A DNA stretch of 64,000 nt from Lepraria neglecta. Its lineage: Eukaryota > Ascomycota > Lecanoromycetes > Lecanorales > Stereocaulaceae. The stretch spans positions 37,625 through 101,624 of the forward strand of contig JASNWA010000001.1 of NCBI GenBank assembly GCA_033220425.1, in the 5' to 3' direction. The notes under the pieces were generated by a model. It worked only from the letters and a program-made list of their open reading frames with translations. It did not search any database and was not told the origin of the DNA. The stretch's first letter is position 1, and each line of letters starts with the position of its first letter. Below, piece after piece: positions 34,668 to 46,489 of the stretch. Both the position numbers and the translations under genes were made by a program.

Positions 34668-35819
34668 ATGGCAAGACAACCGCGCTCTTCAGAAGAACCA
34701 GAACCGGAGACTACGCGCCCCGATAACCCACCGACAGTAGAGTCCTCGGACTCGACCCTTTCATCTCCGGCACTCCAGCAGAGGATTACCCAACTTGAGG
34801 CAGAAAACCAATACTTATTGGAAGAAAAACGCGTCCGGGAGTTAGAAGCTCGGAACGCGGAGCTTCGACTGGGAGCTAAAGCCGATACAGAAGACTTTAA
34901 GGGGCTTAGCGATAGCGAGGCGCCATCGGTCTTGCTGGCGGCAAAGATAATACGCCCTGAAAAGATGTGGCTCTATCACGGCAACAGCGAAGGAGAGCAT
35001 ATCCGCTGGTTCGCCGACGTCGAAATCAAATTCCTCCTGAGTCCTGAATATTTCACTACCGATAGGGCGAAAATCCTCTACTGCATGTAGTCCCTAGAAG
35101 GGGATACAGCGACGCAGTAGCGCCAATACTTTCGGAAGGAACAGCTAGACGATTACTCTTTTGAGAACTTTTCTCAGTTTCTCTTGGATTTAGTAGCAGA
35201 CCCAGTGAATCGCCGACTGCTTGCCTACGAGCGCTTGAATAGCGCCAAGCAACAGCAGGGACAGAAGGTTTCCGTCTTCAAAGCTTACCTGGAAGAACTA
35301 GAAAGCTATATTACTCCCCTATCGGAAGAGTTCCGGGTGAATAGCTTTTTAACCAAACTCCGCCCTGAGTTGAAGTCTAAAATCCTGAGTACCGGCAGCG
35401 TCCCGACGACGCGTGACGGTCTCTTAGCACTTGCGATTATACAGGAAAAGAACCTTGAGCGTTACCTATCAACGCCTAGGTCCAGTGGTAAGGGTAGGCC
35501 TTTAGAAGAACGGGTGTCTGGTACTCCGACTGAGTCCGCTAGCGGAGAGCCAGCGGGACGTCAGCGAGGTGGCAAGAGGAGACGAAATTCCAAGGCTCAT
35601 CCAGTACCTAAGGCTGACCCTGACCACCGTAATGATAGTTATTATCATTGCGGTAAGACGGGGCATTAGAAACCAGAATGTCCCCATAGGGATGATCCAA
35701 GCTTCACCCCTATCAATACGGTGCAGTCAAAAAAAGACAGCACCCCGCCACCGCCAAGTAAGCGGGGGAAGACAGACGAATAGAAGCCTTAGAACCTCTT
35801 TACCTTACGGGACAAGTAA
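34668..35819 (+). pseudogene. Chromovirus Gag
   Basis: Gag forms the virus-like particle and binds element RNA. The ATG at 34668 opens an acidic, Pro/Ser-rich start, then a coiled-coil-like stretch ('RITQLEAENQYLLEEKRVRE'), then the capsid-like core ('MWLYHGNSEGEHIRWFADVE', 'FKAYLEELESYITPLSEEFR', 'FLTKLRPELKSKIL'), and a basic tail ('GGKRRRNSKAH'). It ends with a zinc knuckle read as 'YYHCGKTGH', stop, 'KPECP': the first Cys of CX2CX4HX4C is Tyr and the following Trp is TAG, both single G-to-A changes. Other TAG stops occur near 35088 and 35118. The frame closes at TAA 35817-35819, overlapping pol, which is in the -1 frame. That suggests ribosomal frameshifting in the ancestor. Confidence 0.85.
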
Positions 35820-38800
35820 TCCTCCCGGGTAGTCGACAGCCCGTCAAGGGGCTGATTGACCCTGGGGCGACGATTAGCTTGGTCTCTTAGCGGTTCGTGG
35901 TACAATATGATTTGCAGCCAGAACGCGCTGTCTTGCCGACGCCGGTATAGCCGAGCGGATAAGGCGCCTTTTGTTATGGGGCGTTTCAGTTAAGCTATAT
36001 AGCTACTGATAACTGGGGGCAAGAAAAGGAATGTAGTTCCTTGTTCTACGCCGTAGACCAGGAGGGTCCCGACTTGATTATCGGGATGCCAGCGCTTCAT
36101 AAGTCAGGTATTATAGTCGATACGCTGGCGCGCTAATGGCGGTACCAAATAAATCCTAGGCTAATACAGCTGGATGGACCGACCGAATTTGGCAAAGTTT
36201 TGCAACAGGAATAGAAAGTGTTCGCTGTAATTTGCGCTGGCGCCGCGATAGCGGAGCGACCTCGGACTGACGAGTTCGATACAACCCTTCCTCCTGAATT
36301 ACGGGAGTTTGAAGATGTCTTCTCAAGTAAGAAAGCAGGGATCTTGCCTGAACAAAAGCAGGGAGACCACGCTATTAAGTTAGACGGTAGGGAGCCACCT
36401 TATAGTCCTATCTATAATCTGTCGAGGACGGAGCTGACGGAGCTTCGGCGGTACCTTGACGATACGCTGGGAAAGAAGTGGATTCGCCACTCTGTTTCGC
36501 CGGCAGGAGCACCTATACTTTTCGTACCGAAAAAGGATGGGGGGCTACGTCTTTGCGTGGATTATCGAGGGTTGAATACGGTGACGATCAAGAATCGGCA
36601 CCCATTGCCCCTAATCACCGAGACGCTAGACCGCTTAAGCGGTGCCAAAGTATTCTCAAAGTTGGACCTCAAGGATGCGTATCACCGTATCCGAATTAAG
36701 CGTGGTGATGAATAGAAGACAGCGTTCCGCACGCGTTACGGTCACTTTGAATATCTTGTCATGCCATTTAGGTTAGCGAATGCCCCTGCCACTTTTCAAG
36801 CGTACATCAATCGGGCCCTTGTAGGCCTGGTCGATGTGACGTATGTGGTATATTTGGATGATATCTTGGTTTTTTCGGAAACCCCAGCGGACCACTAGAG
36901 GCACGTCAAAGGAGTGCTCCAAAGACTTCGGCAATTCCAACTCTATGCGAACCGGAAGAAGTGTGAGTTTTTTACGACCCAGGTTGAGTACTTAGGCTTT
37001 ATCGTCTCTACCGCTGGTGTGGAGATAGATACGCGCAGAGTTGAGATAATTGGGGATTGGCCAACACCGAAGACTTATCGAGAAGTCCAGGTATTCCTAG
37101 GCTTTGCGAATTTCTATCGTCGTTTCATCTATCATTATTCGGCTATTACAGCGCCACTTACTAGCCTACTGAAAGGTAGTAAGGATGGAAGGAAAACGGG
37201 ACCACTCGAGTGGTCCGACAACGCGTAGACGGCGTTCTAACAACTGTGTAGGAAGTTTACCGAAGCCCCCCTACTGTAACATTTCAATCCGTCTCAGAAA
37301 ATCAGGGTTGAGACCGATACATCGAATTTTGCTGTTGCAGGTATCCTGTCACAACCGGATGACCAGGGGAGCTGGCGGCCAGTTATATTCTGGTCTCGCA
37401 AAATGATTCCTGCTGAGCAAAATTATGAAGTGCATGACTAAGAATTGCTCGCAGTTATCGCGGCGTTCAAGCAGTGGCGACACTACCTAGAAGGAAGCCT
37501 TTTCCCGGTGGAGGTTCTGACGGATCATAATAATCTGCGGGGATTCATGAAGCTGAAAGAGTTGACGCCGCGGCAAGCACGCTGGGCACTGAAGCTCGCA
37601 GCTTATGACTTCGAGATGATCTATAGAGCGGGCAAAACCAATCCCGCTGATCCTCCTTCCAGACGCCCAGATTATGAAGGGGCCTCGCCATTGAATACTA
37701 AGCTATTACCAACGTTGCAGAACAAGCTGGCACTTTGGTCTATAGAGGATGCAAGTGTGTGTAAGCGCGCCGATGAGGCGATGCTATAGCTAGGGTCGCA
37801 AGTTGCAGGTGTTTAGGTGGTTATACCAAGGAAAACCGTTAGAGATCTTGAGGAAGGGCCTTATATAGATACCCAAAGACTACTTAAGTCGCTGATTTCT
37901 GATTTACAACGCTATGACAAGTGGGTTAGGAAATGCAGAAGTAACAGCGTGGAGTCAGAGGGGTGCCCGCGCCTTCTAGATCAAGATTGGTCTTTCGATA
38001 ACGAGAACCTCCTTCGGTACAAGGGACGACTATATATCCCTGAAGATAGTGCTTTGAGACAAGAATTGATTGGTAAATGCCACGACGACCCCCTAGCAGG
38101 ACACTTTGGAGCCGAAAAGACGCTGGAGCTCCTGCAGCGCAAGTACCATTGGTATAATATCGCGGAGCAGGCGCAGAGCTATGTGCGCATATGCGATATC
38201 TGTCAAAGGGTCAAAGTGGCTAGACATCGTCCTTATAGCGAATTACAATCATTGCCGTTACCAAAAGGTCTATAGCAGGAATTGACTATGGATTTTGTGA
38301 CGGGATTACCTCCGAGCAAACGGGGCGGCGTCGTGTATAACTCGATTTTGGTGGTGGTGGATAGATTCACCAAGATGGCTCGTTATCTGCCTACCACTAA
38401 AACCATCGCCGCCGCCGAGCTAGCGGAACTCTTCTTTGATGAAGTTGTCTGCCGATATGGTATACCAACTGGCATTGTGAGCGACAGAGGCTCTGTGTTC
38501 ACAAGTGTGTTCTGGTCAGCGGTTTGCTATTATACAAAGATCAAGCGGCGTATGAGCACCGCTTTTCACCCGCAGACGGATGGTCAGACAGAACGCCAAA
38601 ACCAGACATTGGAGTACTTCTTGCGGACGTTTGCGAATTCAGAACAAACAAACTGGGCAAAGCTCTTGCCCGTAGCCGAATTTGCTTATATGAATAGCCT
38701 CCATAGCTCCGTTGGCTGCTCGCCGTTTTTTGCGGGATACGGTTATAACCCCGAAATTCATTGGGAAGCCGGGGACGGTTCCCTAAGGGGGGAGATACTA

Positions 38801-39370
38801 TCAGCAAAGGAACGGGTGGAGCGGTTGCAGTACTATCGTAAAACGATTGAGGAGTATTGGCGGGGAGCTGTCGAGGCGCAGGCGAAGTATTATAACCAAG
38901 AACACAAGCCCAAAGAGTACCAAGTAGGCCAATTAGTGATGCTGTCGGCCAAAAACCTTAAGCAAAGGCGGCCAAGCAAGAAGCTATCCTATCGGTTCGT
39001 CGGCCCTTTCAGAATTGAAGATAAGGTCGGAGCGCAGGCGTACCGACTTATACTACCCCCGGATTATCGTATCCACAACACCTTTTATGTGTCCTTACTT
39101 GAACCCTATTATTTGCGCGATGGCGCGGAGTCAGCGGATTTCATGTAGCCCCTAGAACTTATCGATGATAAAGAATAGTAGGAGGTAGAAGAAATCGTTG
39201 ATAAGGTAAAGAACAAGGAAGGTGTATAGTATAAGGTCAAGTGGACTGGATAGGGTGATATCTACAACCAATGGTTACTAGAGGATGAACTTGTTAATGC
39301 GCCAGTCCTTAAGCGCAAGTACGAGGAGTATACGGGACGCGGAAGGAAGCGTAGGAGAAAGTCATCTTGA
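35780..39370 (+). pseudogene. Chromovirus Pol: protease-RT-RNase H-integrase-chromodomain
   Basis: One frame throughout, broken by about fifteen TAG/TAA stops. Protease: 'GLIDPGATISLVS'. RT: '[20 protein letters not shown]', '[17 protein letters not shown]', '[17 protein letters not shown]' and catalytic '[12 protein letters not shown]'. RNase H: '[16 protein letters not shown]' and 'LTDHNNLRGFM'. Integrase zinc-binding HHCC: 'GHFGAEKTLELLQ' to 'ICDICQ'. Integrase DDE core: 'TMDFVTGLPPS', 'GIVSDRGSVFTS' and 'HPQTDGQTERQNQTLE'. After 'YRIHNTFYVSLLEPY' there is a chromodomain-like end ('WEVEEIVDKVKNKEGV', 'YKVKWTG', 'WLLEDELVNAPVLKRKYEEY') that defines chromoviruses and would guide integration to modified chromatin. 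It ends near 39370, 84 bp short of the antisense gene's stop. Confidence 0.9.
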
Positions 39371-39453
39371 TTGAATGTAACTATGAAACCCTGCAGTTCT
39401 ATCGCCGAGCCGCTAAACGCCAGAATGCCAAAAGGAAAAAGCAAGAATACAAT

Positions 39454-40486
39454 CTAAGAGGACCGAGCCTGGAAAGTCAGTATAAGCGGCGGTGGCGGAG
39501 CGATATCGCTTACCCTTTTCGCTGCTTTTGCAGCTCTCCTCCTCTCTTTTCTCTTCTCCCTCCTTGCCCTCCTCTCCTCTATCCTCCTCTCCTCCAGATC
39601 CTCCAACACGGTACCTCGAACGACGTCGCTCCGAGGTTGGCTTGCAGGCAGCTGCATAACTTAGTATATAGCGGTAACAGGCGGTGCGCTGGAGCTTACC
39701 TCCTCTTCCTCTACCTCCTCTTCTTCCTCCACCTCCTCTTCGTTATCCTTCCTACTTTCCCTAAACCCCTCCCACTCCTCTTCCTCTTCCTCTTCCTCTT
39801 CCTCTTCCTCTTCCTCTTCCTCTTCCTCCTCGCTCTCCTCTTCCTCCTCCTTACTCTCCTCCGCCGCGCTCGCCTCCGCGCTTGCGACGCGCAGCCCTTC
39901 CACCTCATCCTGGAAGAAATCAGTCGGTATACACGTGGCGTACAAGGCGTATAAGCGGAGTTAAGAAAAGCGGTATAATGGAAGGATAGAGAAGGAAAGA
40001 ATAGGATATGACTTGCCTCCTGCGGCGAGTTAGCGGAGTCAACTTGCAGATTCGGAATTCTTACTAATACCCGCACCCTCCCCTCCAGGTCGGCCACCTG
40101 CCGAGCCGACCGATGGCCCGACGTGGCGGGGGTCATGCTGTGGTCCTTGCGCTACTGGGTGACCTGCCGAAGCAGGTCCCCAATGCGTTGGACCAACGGG
40201 CGTGACACGCCTGCTGCCGCCACACCACCGGCCGACTCGGCGGAGAGCGCCCGGGCCTCTGCCCCAAACTCTGGTGGTATCTTTGACGTCAGCGGAACGC
40301 AGGTAGAATGTTAAGTGATACCCATACCATGACACAACGGTTCACTCTATATCGTACCCCCTTGCACCGAGTGCAAGGAGGTGCCAGCCCACGGTGGCAC
40401 TGGACTTGTGCCCGAAGGCACGGCCCACACGGGAGGTCCGCCACTGCGAATGTCAGCAGCGCCCCGACAGCGGGGCTCTTGCGCAT
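39454..40486 (-). pseudogene. Antisense four-exon gene with Zn2Cys6-like motif inside the chromovirus
   Basis: Minus strand, between pol and the 3' LTR. Proposed exons are 40486-40328, 40280-40017, 39909-39700 and 39651-39454 (159, 264, 210 and 198 nt), so every intron is phase 0 and the coding length is 277 codons. Intron 1 (47 nt) has GTATGG, GCTGAC and AAAG. Intron 2 (107 nt) has a GCAAGT donor (GC-AG type), with TTCTTCCAG. Intron 3 (48 nt) has GTAAGC, TACTAAG and ATGCAG. Exon 1 reads 'CGPCLRAQVQCHRGLAPP' then 'CTRCKGVRYRVNRC', a CX2CX6CX7CX2CX9C spacing like fungal Zn2Cys6 DNA-binding domains. Exon 2 ends helix-like ('VADLEGRVRVLV'), exon 3 is a Glu-rich acidic tract, and exon 4 is basic ('REKRKERRRAAKAAKR'). 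One in-frame TAG occurs in exon 2. The function is not known; a regulator is inference. Confidence 0.6.
39530..39870. repeat. Pyrimidine-rich (CTCTTC)n-type microsatellite
   Basis: A hexanucleotide-like CTTCCT/CTCTTC run, densest at 39780-39835. On the minus strand it encodes the Glu-rich part of exon 3 of the antisense gene and continues into exon 4. Confidence 0.85.
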
Positions 40487-40975
40487 TGAATCACACTCAC
40501 TTCTGGTGCTGCTGCTGTTGTTGACTGTCAAGATATCAATGGCATTCCACGACGACTCCGCGATGGCTCTGCTTACTCGGGAATCGAAAATTGTTATAAT
40601 GAGATGATCTGTTATTAATCAGAGTCTATACCTATTAAAGGAGTGTCAGATCATAGGTTACGTACTATAAGTGGTAGGAGTTGCAAAGGAAGAAAGTAAA
40701 AGGGGAATCTACAGGGTTTTTAACATTGCGACGGCGGTCAGCCAGCATTACACGAGATTCACTTCGAAACAAATTCACCTTGTAATCTCGTCACCACGGT
40801 AGCAAATATACTCGCGTTATTTCGGAGCTTGTGTGAAGTAGAGACTCTTTTCCCTCCTTTTTCCCATCGGGTTTTAGAAGGTTTTTAACGAGCTCTACAT
40901 GCAACTATCTAGCCCCACTGTCGGTGTGCGCTGCGAATGCGCGCCGCTGCAGGTTTGTACTGGAGGGCCAGTGCT

Positions 40976-40991
40976 TAAGGGGGGAGATAAT
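40976..40991 (+). promoter_or_regulatory. Polypurine tract
   Basis: AAGGGGGGAGATAAT lies immediately before the 3' LTR, the expected priming site for plus-strand DNA synthesis. Confidence 0.75.
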
Positions 40992-41443
40992 TGTAATACC
41001 AACTATCATGTTGGAAGGGGTCTGCCTTGTTAGTGAAGCTGTTCCGATGTCTCTTAGTGCGCGGAGCGCTGGCGTGGATCGGAATGATGTTCGACCGACT
41101 TGGCAGCTGTCAGGAGCTAGGTTCTTAGTGGTGCGCTAGCTGCCTGATAGCGGCTATGTGTTACCCGCAGGAAGAAGCTTAAGGAGCGGTCTGCCCACTT
41201 CTTTCCTGAGGATCCTTAGTGATTAGTTCTAATACAGAACCATCTATACTGTGCCAGTGATATGACCACTTCACGTCTTTGAATACCTTTGTATGCAGTA
41301 GCGTAACGCCAGCGAAGAGCTGAGCCGCAGTCCGACATCGTAGCACCCGCGGGACGCAGATCCTAGGGCGCAGCAACGGTCCGCCAGCGAGGAGCCTAGT
41401 TCACGGAGCGATAACGGCCCGCTGACGGGGAGCATACCTCACA
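40992..41443 (+). repeat. 3' LTR of the chromovirus
   Basis: 452 bp, same ends as the 5' LTR. It is directly preceded by the polypurine tract. Confidence 0.93.
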
Positions 41444-44280
41444 GTATAGATATCTATCCCTCTCATCCGCTTCTACCGCTGGAACGAGGCGTCTTCGGCT
41501 TCGTTCCCAAAGGGCGCCGGCCGCTTTTGCCCCACGCCCGCCGCCGTATCCTGACCGAACCCCAAAAACTGGTGCCACTCTACGCTCGCCGCGCGAAACC
41601 GCTGCCGCCTACTGGCCACGACCCCACTCAATTCCGTGATCCCCCGCGCATATACCATCCCCGCTATATGGGACGTGTAGGCCGCCTGTTCGTCCTGGAT
41701 CGCACTGGCCGGGTCTTCGGGGAAGTCCCCGTCTTCGTCATCCTCGTCCCGCTGGAAGATATGCTCGCTCCGCAAAAACTTCCGGCTGATCCCAATAGAC
41801 AAATCCCGCCATGCCTGGATCCCTACCTTTACCCCCATCCCGCTTTCGCTAGCGCTCTGCATACATTTCGTCATCCGACTGGCGGTCCATCCCTTACCGT
41901 CGCCGTCCGCCGGCTATAGGAATGGCGACGTAGTATACTGATCCCACCCCTCGGCCTCGATCAACTCCTGGAAGGGGCGGACCAGCCATTCGTAGTACAC
42001 GAACGATTCGCCAACCGGTCGGGGCAAATAGCGGTGGATGACCTTCTCGTTCCCGTGCGCGTGATACCCTTTATAATATCGGGTCACTAATACCACCATT
42101 CCATCTTCGATAAATACGTTACGGTGTTCGCCTTTAATACTATTCTTGTACCGGATACTCAATATCTCGGGAGCCCGGGCGGCGTACCCGCCAGTCATAT
42201 GCAGTAACGGTAAGGACCGCTCTCGATATGCCACCACCTGATCCATATACGCCCGGATCCCCGCCTTCTTCCACTTTAAGACCGGACCGTCTTCAATAAA
42301 TCTTCGCCGCAGGGGTTCGTCTTTCCCTATACGATCCCTTAACCATACTCGGCCGTCTACCGGCCATAGGTTGCGCTCGTCCCGAACGAAATTCCACCCC
42401 CGCTCCCCGTTAACGGGGTTATCCCGCAACGACGCCCATGGGATCCGGGGGAGCCGGCCGGGATCGGCGAGAAACATCAGCTCCTGAACCAAGATACGCC
42501 TCGTCTCGGCGGCCAGTCGGTGGATCATCCCCCGCAGTTCGGCCATAGTAAATTGAATATTCTTATACACGACCTGGTCCCCGACCCAATCGATCGTCCC
42601 CTCGGCGGTGGTGGCATAATGGATATTCAGCCCATAGGTCCGCAGATCCAACATCCACTGCATAGGGCTGTGGCTGCCCCGGATCATAAAGCGATCCATG
42701 GCTTCTTTGACCAACCCCAAACAATCCTTTCCGGACTCGGTATTATCATAGTCCGAGCGAGATAGCGGATCGCCGTTATCTTCGCCGCCGCCGCTGCTGC
42801 TACTACCACTGCTACCGCTGCTGTTACTGCTGCTGCTGCTGCTGCTCGAGCGGGGTTCTATCGGCCCTACCGTTTCGAACGCATCTTGGATAACCATAAA
42901 CCGGCTGATCTTGATGATAGCCGATAAAATAGGCGGGTATCGATCCGGCCCTAGCCAGCCGTCTTGCTTCACCCCTAACACGGCTAATGCGCATACCATA
43001 ACGCTATCGTATTCCTTCCGCGTAATCTGCTCGGCCAGTAATGACATACAGAATTCCAAACATGCCTTGGGAAGCGCGGCTAACGCGGGATAATCCTCGT
43101 GGTCGGACTTGGCATTCTCCGCACCGGCGTCCCCGGCGGACTGGGAGCCCTCCGGGTCGGGATCGACCTCCTCCTGGCCTTCTAGCCTATTCTCGTTATC
43201 TTCTTGCAGCGATTCCCGCGCTTTAGCCAGTAGATCCTTCCACGCCCGCCGTTGCCTACCGTTCAGTCTATACCGGGGCACCTTCCACCCCCGCTGGCGG
43301 TACGTGCGCCCGATAAACATCACCATCTGCTTCCACGGCCGCCCATACTCCTGCACCAATTTCGCGTTCATATACCCTTGCAAGGGCTGGTACCGGGTCT
43401 GATGCTTCTCGGTGCGTACGGCTTCGAACCGGACGAAGATGCTCACTCGCGTAGTCGCGGTACGCTGGCAATACCGAATCATTTCACCCATGGCTTGCCA
43501 TACGGCCGTCAACACGGGCTCCGTCTCTTTATCGGGATGGTCTACCGACTCCAATAACTTCTCTCGATCTAGTCCGGCCAAATACGTATGCCATCCGGCG
43601 CGTTCCAGCCATGGGTTAACCTCGTAGACCTCTCCTTCGGTAATGATCTTCTGTTCTCTCCATTCGATCGCTTGCTTACGCTGCGCCAACGCCTTCGTCG
43701 CCTGCTCCCACACGGGTACGATACGCTGGTTGGCGGGTATGGGGACTGGGTCGGGCATAGTGACCTCGAAATACTGGGAACCCTCCCGGCTGGGGAAAAA
43801 TCGCTGGCACGCAACGGTCTTCCACTGGGCCTGGCCGGCTTCAACACGCGAACGCTGGCTCCGACTGGGTCTTCCCCGTCGTCGATATCTAGACGCGCCA
43901 TGCTTCTGGTGTATATGCTTTCGGATCTTCTCTTGACTGCGGCATACATAATGGCAACGGTCGGGCTCGATATCGCATAAAAACGCGTCCCGAAACAACT
44001 CCAACTGCGGGATCGGCTGCTCGACCGCTTCGGGAACAGTTAATTCCACGGGGTGCCGGATCAATTGGGTCCATGTGCGGACCACGCGGATGATATCATC
44101 GGTGATCGGAAGGGGAATGAGATGCTTGGGGCCATTGAAATGCCGTCGCAATTGCTGCGGCCATACCGTATACTGGCACCCCGTACACGCGGCCAACCGG
44201 TACCCGGGGATATAATCAATATATTGCGCAACTCTTTCTACGGTCTCGGTGGGTATTGGAGCGTCTATTATATAGTTTAA
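41444..44280 (-). pseudogene. Telomere-linked RecQ-helicase-like gene, N-terminal part, cut by the chromovirus
   Basis: Minus strand. Homologues known to me from fungal subtelomeres carry C2H2-like fingers, a long middle domain and a C-terminal RecQ helicase. Here: finger 'CTGCQYTVWPQQLRRHFNG', a second Cys/His cluster near 'CHYVCRSQEKIRKHIHQKHG', 'KTVACQRFFPSREGSQYFEV', a Ser/Gly low-complexity insert (42780-42850), and a tyrosine-recombinase-like region: 'YAARAPEILSIRYKNS', 'YYKGYHAHGNEKVIHRYLPR', 'AWRDLSIGISRKFLR', 'TSHIAGMVYARGI'. The frame runs 44196-41473 with one TAG (41911-41913, at an expected Trp), then a TAG in 'SFQRWKRMRGIDIY', where the LTR begins. The whole helicase core is missing beyond the insertion. 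No ATG is found after the upstream stop near 44280, so the true start is uncertain. Confidence 0.75.
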
Positions 44281-44355
44281 TTATATAATAAAATAGTGAC
44301 GGTGTTGAAATCCAAGTGGTGGTAGGCGGGGTTTTAAGCGGGGTTTTAAGCGGTA

Positions 44356-46487
44356 AAAGATATCCCGGCCCGACCGCCACTCCGGCTCAACCGCCACTTT
44401 TTTAAATATCGTATAAATTACTTATCTAGCTTATTACATCACCATAATATCAATTGAAGCTCTAAAACTCATAGGGATGATTAATTAGTACTATATCAAC
44501 AAGCTATATATGTCACAAACTCAATACGCAAAGCGCCTAGGGCGTTGGACCCTCCTTCCGCTCGAAGTAGCTGAAATTACTCCTTCTCCTCGATTTATTG
44601 CTAATACATTATAAGGCCTGATTGGCTGCTTATTGCGCTCACTCCGGGCTTTCGGAAGCTTCGTTGATTGCTTTCGAATAGCTATTTGCTTCTTATTGGC
44701 TGATTTAAGTGATTCCTTAAGGGCTTTCTAGACCTGCTAATTGGCTGCTTTCTGTATTCTTCGTTCGATAGCGATTTGCTACTTCTGAACCTTCTCTTCT
44801 TCCTTCTGAGCCTTCTTTATAGCTGCTATAGCCTTCCTATCTTATATTCCTTGCTGCCGCTGTACTTCTTTAGTATCTTTGACTGCTTGCCAAGCCCGAG
44901 CAGCTTCTACTCGGGCTGGGGAGAAGAATTAAGGCCCTATATCCTTATCCCCCACTAAATTTAAGCGTTTACCTCGTCGCCTCTTCTTCTTCTCATCTTT
45001 TAAGGTATTAACTAAGCCTTTAAGCATATATTGGTCAATGGAATGTTGTGACACGAGGCGTTCATTGGCTCGGAAGACTTTGGCTATTAATGGCGAGCTC
45101 GGGGCCTTATGGTACTGCTGTTGAATGCGGCGAGCAGCATGGCTTGTCATCGGTGTTCTTAGTCCTTGATAAGGAAGAGGAGCTTCCTGTAAGGGTAGCT
45201 GTGTGATTTTCGAAAGGACTAATGCAGGGTTGAATGGCCATATACCTGTTTTGGTAAATCCGGATATAATGTTCATTGGTACGAAGGCCTGTTGCCAAGC
45301 AGGCCAAAATACGCCCCAGAAGCTCCGTTTAGATAGTGAGGTCATACCTAAGCTATTGGCCATCAAACTATTGAGGTTGTTTGTATAGAACCGTGCTAGA
45401 GGTGCGAATAGTGACACATCGAGCGGCTACAATCGATGCGTAGAATGAGGAGGTAAAATCAATAGCAGAATTCGCAATCGATCGCATGATTCAATAAACT
45501 GCAAGTTAATATGGCTCGAATGGCCGTCAACTATTAGTAAACGGCGACTTCTCTTTACTATCTCAGTAGTATAGTGTTAGAAGATGGTTTCTAGCCAATA
45601 CAGACCGAAGGTATTCGAACTCCACCCATTAGATAAGACAGCGAAGTGAGTAATATCTCCAGGTACCTAGTCCTCTAGCCATGTATTATGAAGAGAAGAG
45701 TCACCCTTATATATCAATGCGGGCGGTAGAACAGCTCTAATAGCGCTGATGCATGCGAGCAAGCTAATGAACTCCCGGCTACCATCTTGAGAAGCACGAG
45801 TGATCCGGCCTGATTCGAGGGCTTTACTGTTCATTATGCGCTGGGTAGCTGTTGCTTGACCAATTACAAAGCCCTTCTCGTCCCAATTGTAGATGTTTTC
45901 ATATTTTTCGACTGCAGCGATCAACTAGTCAAAATATTAGCTATTTGATCTAATTCAATATTATCAAATGTTTAATCTACGTTACCAAGTCGTAGAACTG
46001 CTTGAATGATGGAGCGTACTCTGATTTTGTGCGCTGGCTATCGATATTGCGAAGATGTATGCTTGTAAGCCTATTTTTGTAGCGTTTGACAAAATCTCCA
46101 GTCCAGTTCTTCCCTACAGGGCCACCTATTATCTCTTCTACTAGATTTCGTACAATTCGGCTTGTGGGAGGTAATCCGCGATTGGTCAAGCTATTGATAT
46201 GCTTGATAAGGGTCTCTTCTTGTATAAAAGTGAGTCGTTGGCGATATTTAGAAGCTGCAGCTTGGATAGAGAGCGTTTGGCCGAGATATCGCTGGCGCAG
46301 GGTCGTACGGCCCACTGAGTACTTTTTTGCTGTCGCCTTGTAATTGGGCTTGTCCTGATTGGCTATATCTGCCATTACGAGCTCCATTCGAGCGTTATAG
46401 GTGGATTGGGCCATATTTGAAGATGTTCGAATTGGTAGAGAAAAAGTGGCGGTTGAGCCGGAGTGGCGGTCGGGCCGGGATATCTTT
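44356..46487 (-). mobile_element. pogo/Fot1-type DNA transposon, 2132 bp
   Basis: Perfect 47-bp TIRs (44356-44402 and 46441-46487; outer end AAAGATATCCCGGCCCGACC) are flanked by TA on both sides (44354-44355 and 46488-46489), the target duplication of the Tc1/mariner-pogo superfamily. It encodes a DDE transposase on the minus strand. It is inserted about 75 bp upstream of the helicase-like frame. Identical TIRs suggest recent insertion, although the gene already has RIP-type stops. Confidence 0.93.
44521..46414 (-). pseudogene. Fot1/pogo-family transposase
   Basis: The ATG at 46414 starts a helix-turn-helix DNA-binding region ('DIANQDKPNYKATAKKYSVG', 'RTTLRQRYLG', 'LTFIQEETLIKHINSLTNRG'), followed by a CENP-B/Tc5-like second HTH ('GPVGKNWTGDFVKRY'). 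After a frame change near 45925-45977 come DDE-core elements: 'NIYNWDEKGFVIG' (first Asp), 'RRLLIVDGHSSHINLQFIES' (second Asp) and 'APLARFYTNNLNSLMANSLG', then 'KTGIWPFNPALVLSKI', all typical of Fot1-like enzymes. The C-terminus is a Lys/Gln-rich coiled-coil-like region continuing past a TAA (about 44926) to TGA 44521-44523 if the TAG/TAA stops are discounted. It excised and inserted the element at TA sites when intact. Confidence 0.88.
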
Positions 46488-46489
46488 TA

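Larger units (their letters stand above)
34168..41443 (+). mobile_element. Ty3/gypsy chromovirus LTR retrotransposon, 7.28 kb
   Basis: Two 452-bp LTRs (TG...CA) differ at only seven positions, mostly transitions (98.5% identity). Between them lie gag, then protease-RT-RNase H-integrase-chromodomain in a -1 frame, then a ~1.5-kb region holding an antisense spliced gene, then a polypurine tract. Flanks (CTCTC before, GTATA after) show no target-site duplication. The right flank lies inside a helicase-like gene while the left flank is G-poor AT sequence. TAG and TAA stops throughout show RIP after a fairly recent insertion. Confidence 0.92.

Noticed and set aside
42520-43980. Several plus-strand frames of 60-130 codons opposite the helicase-like gene
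   Set aside because: Mirror frames of GC-rich coding sequence; none has a family signature or splice context.
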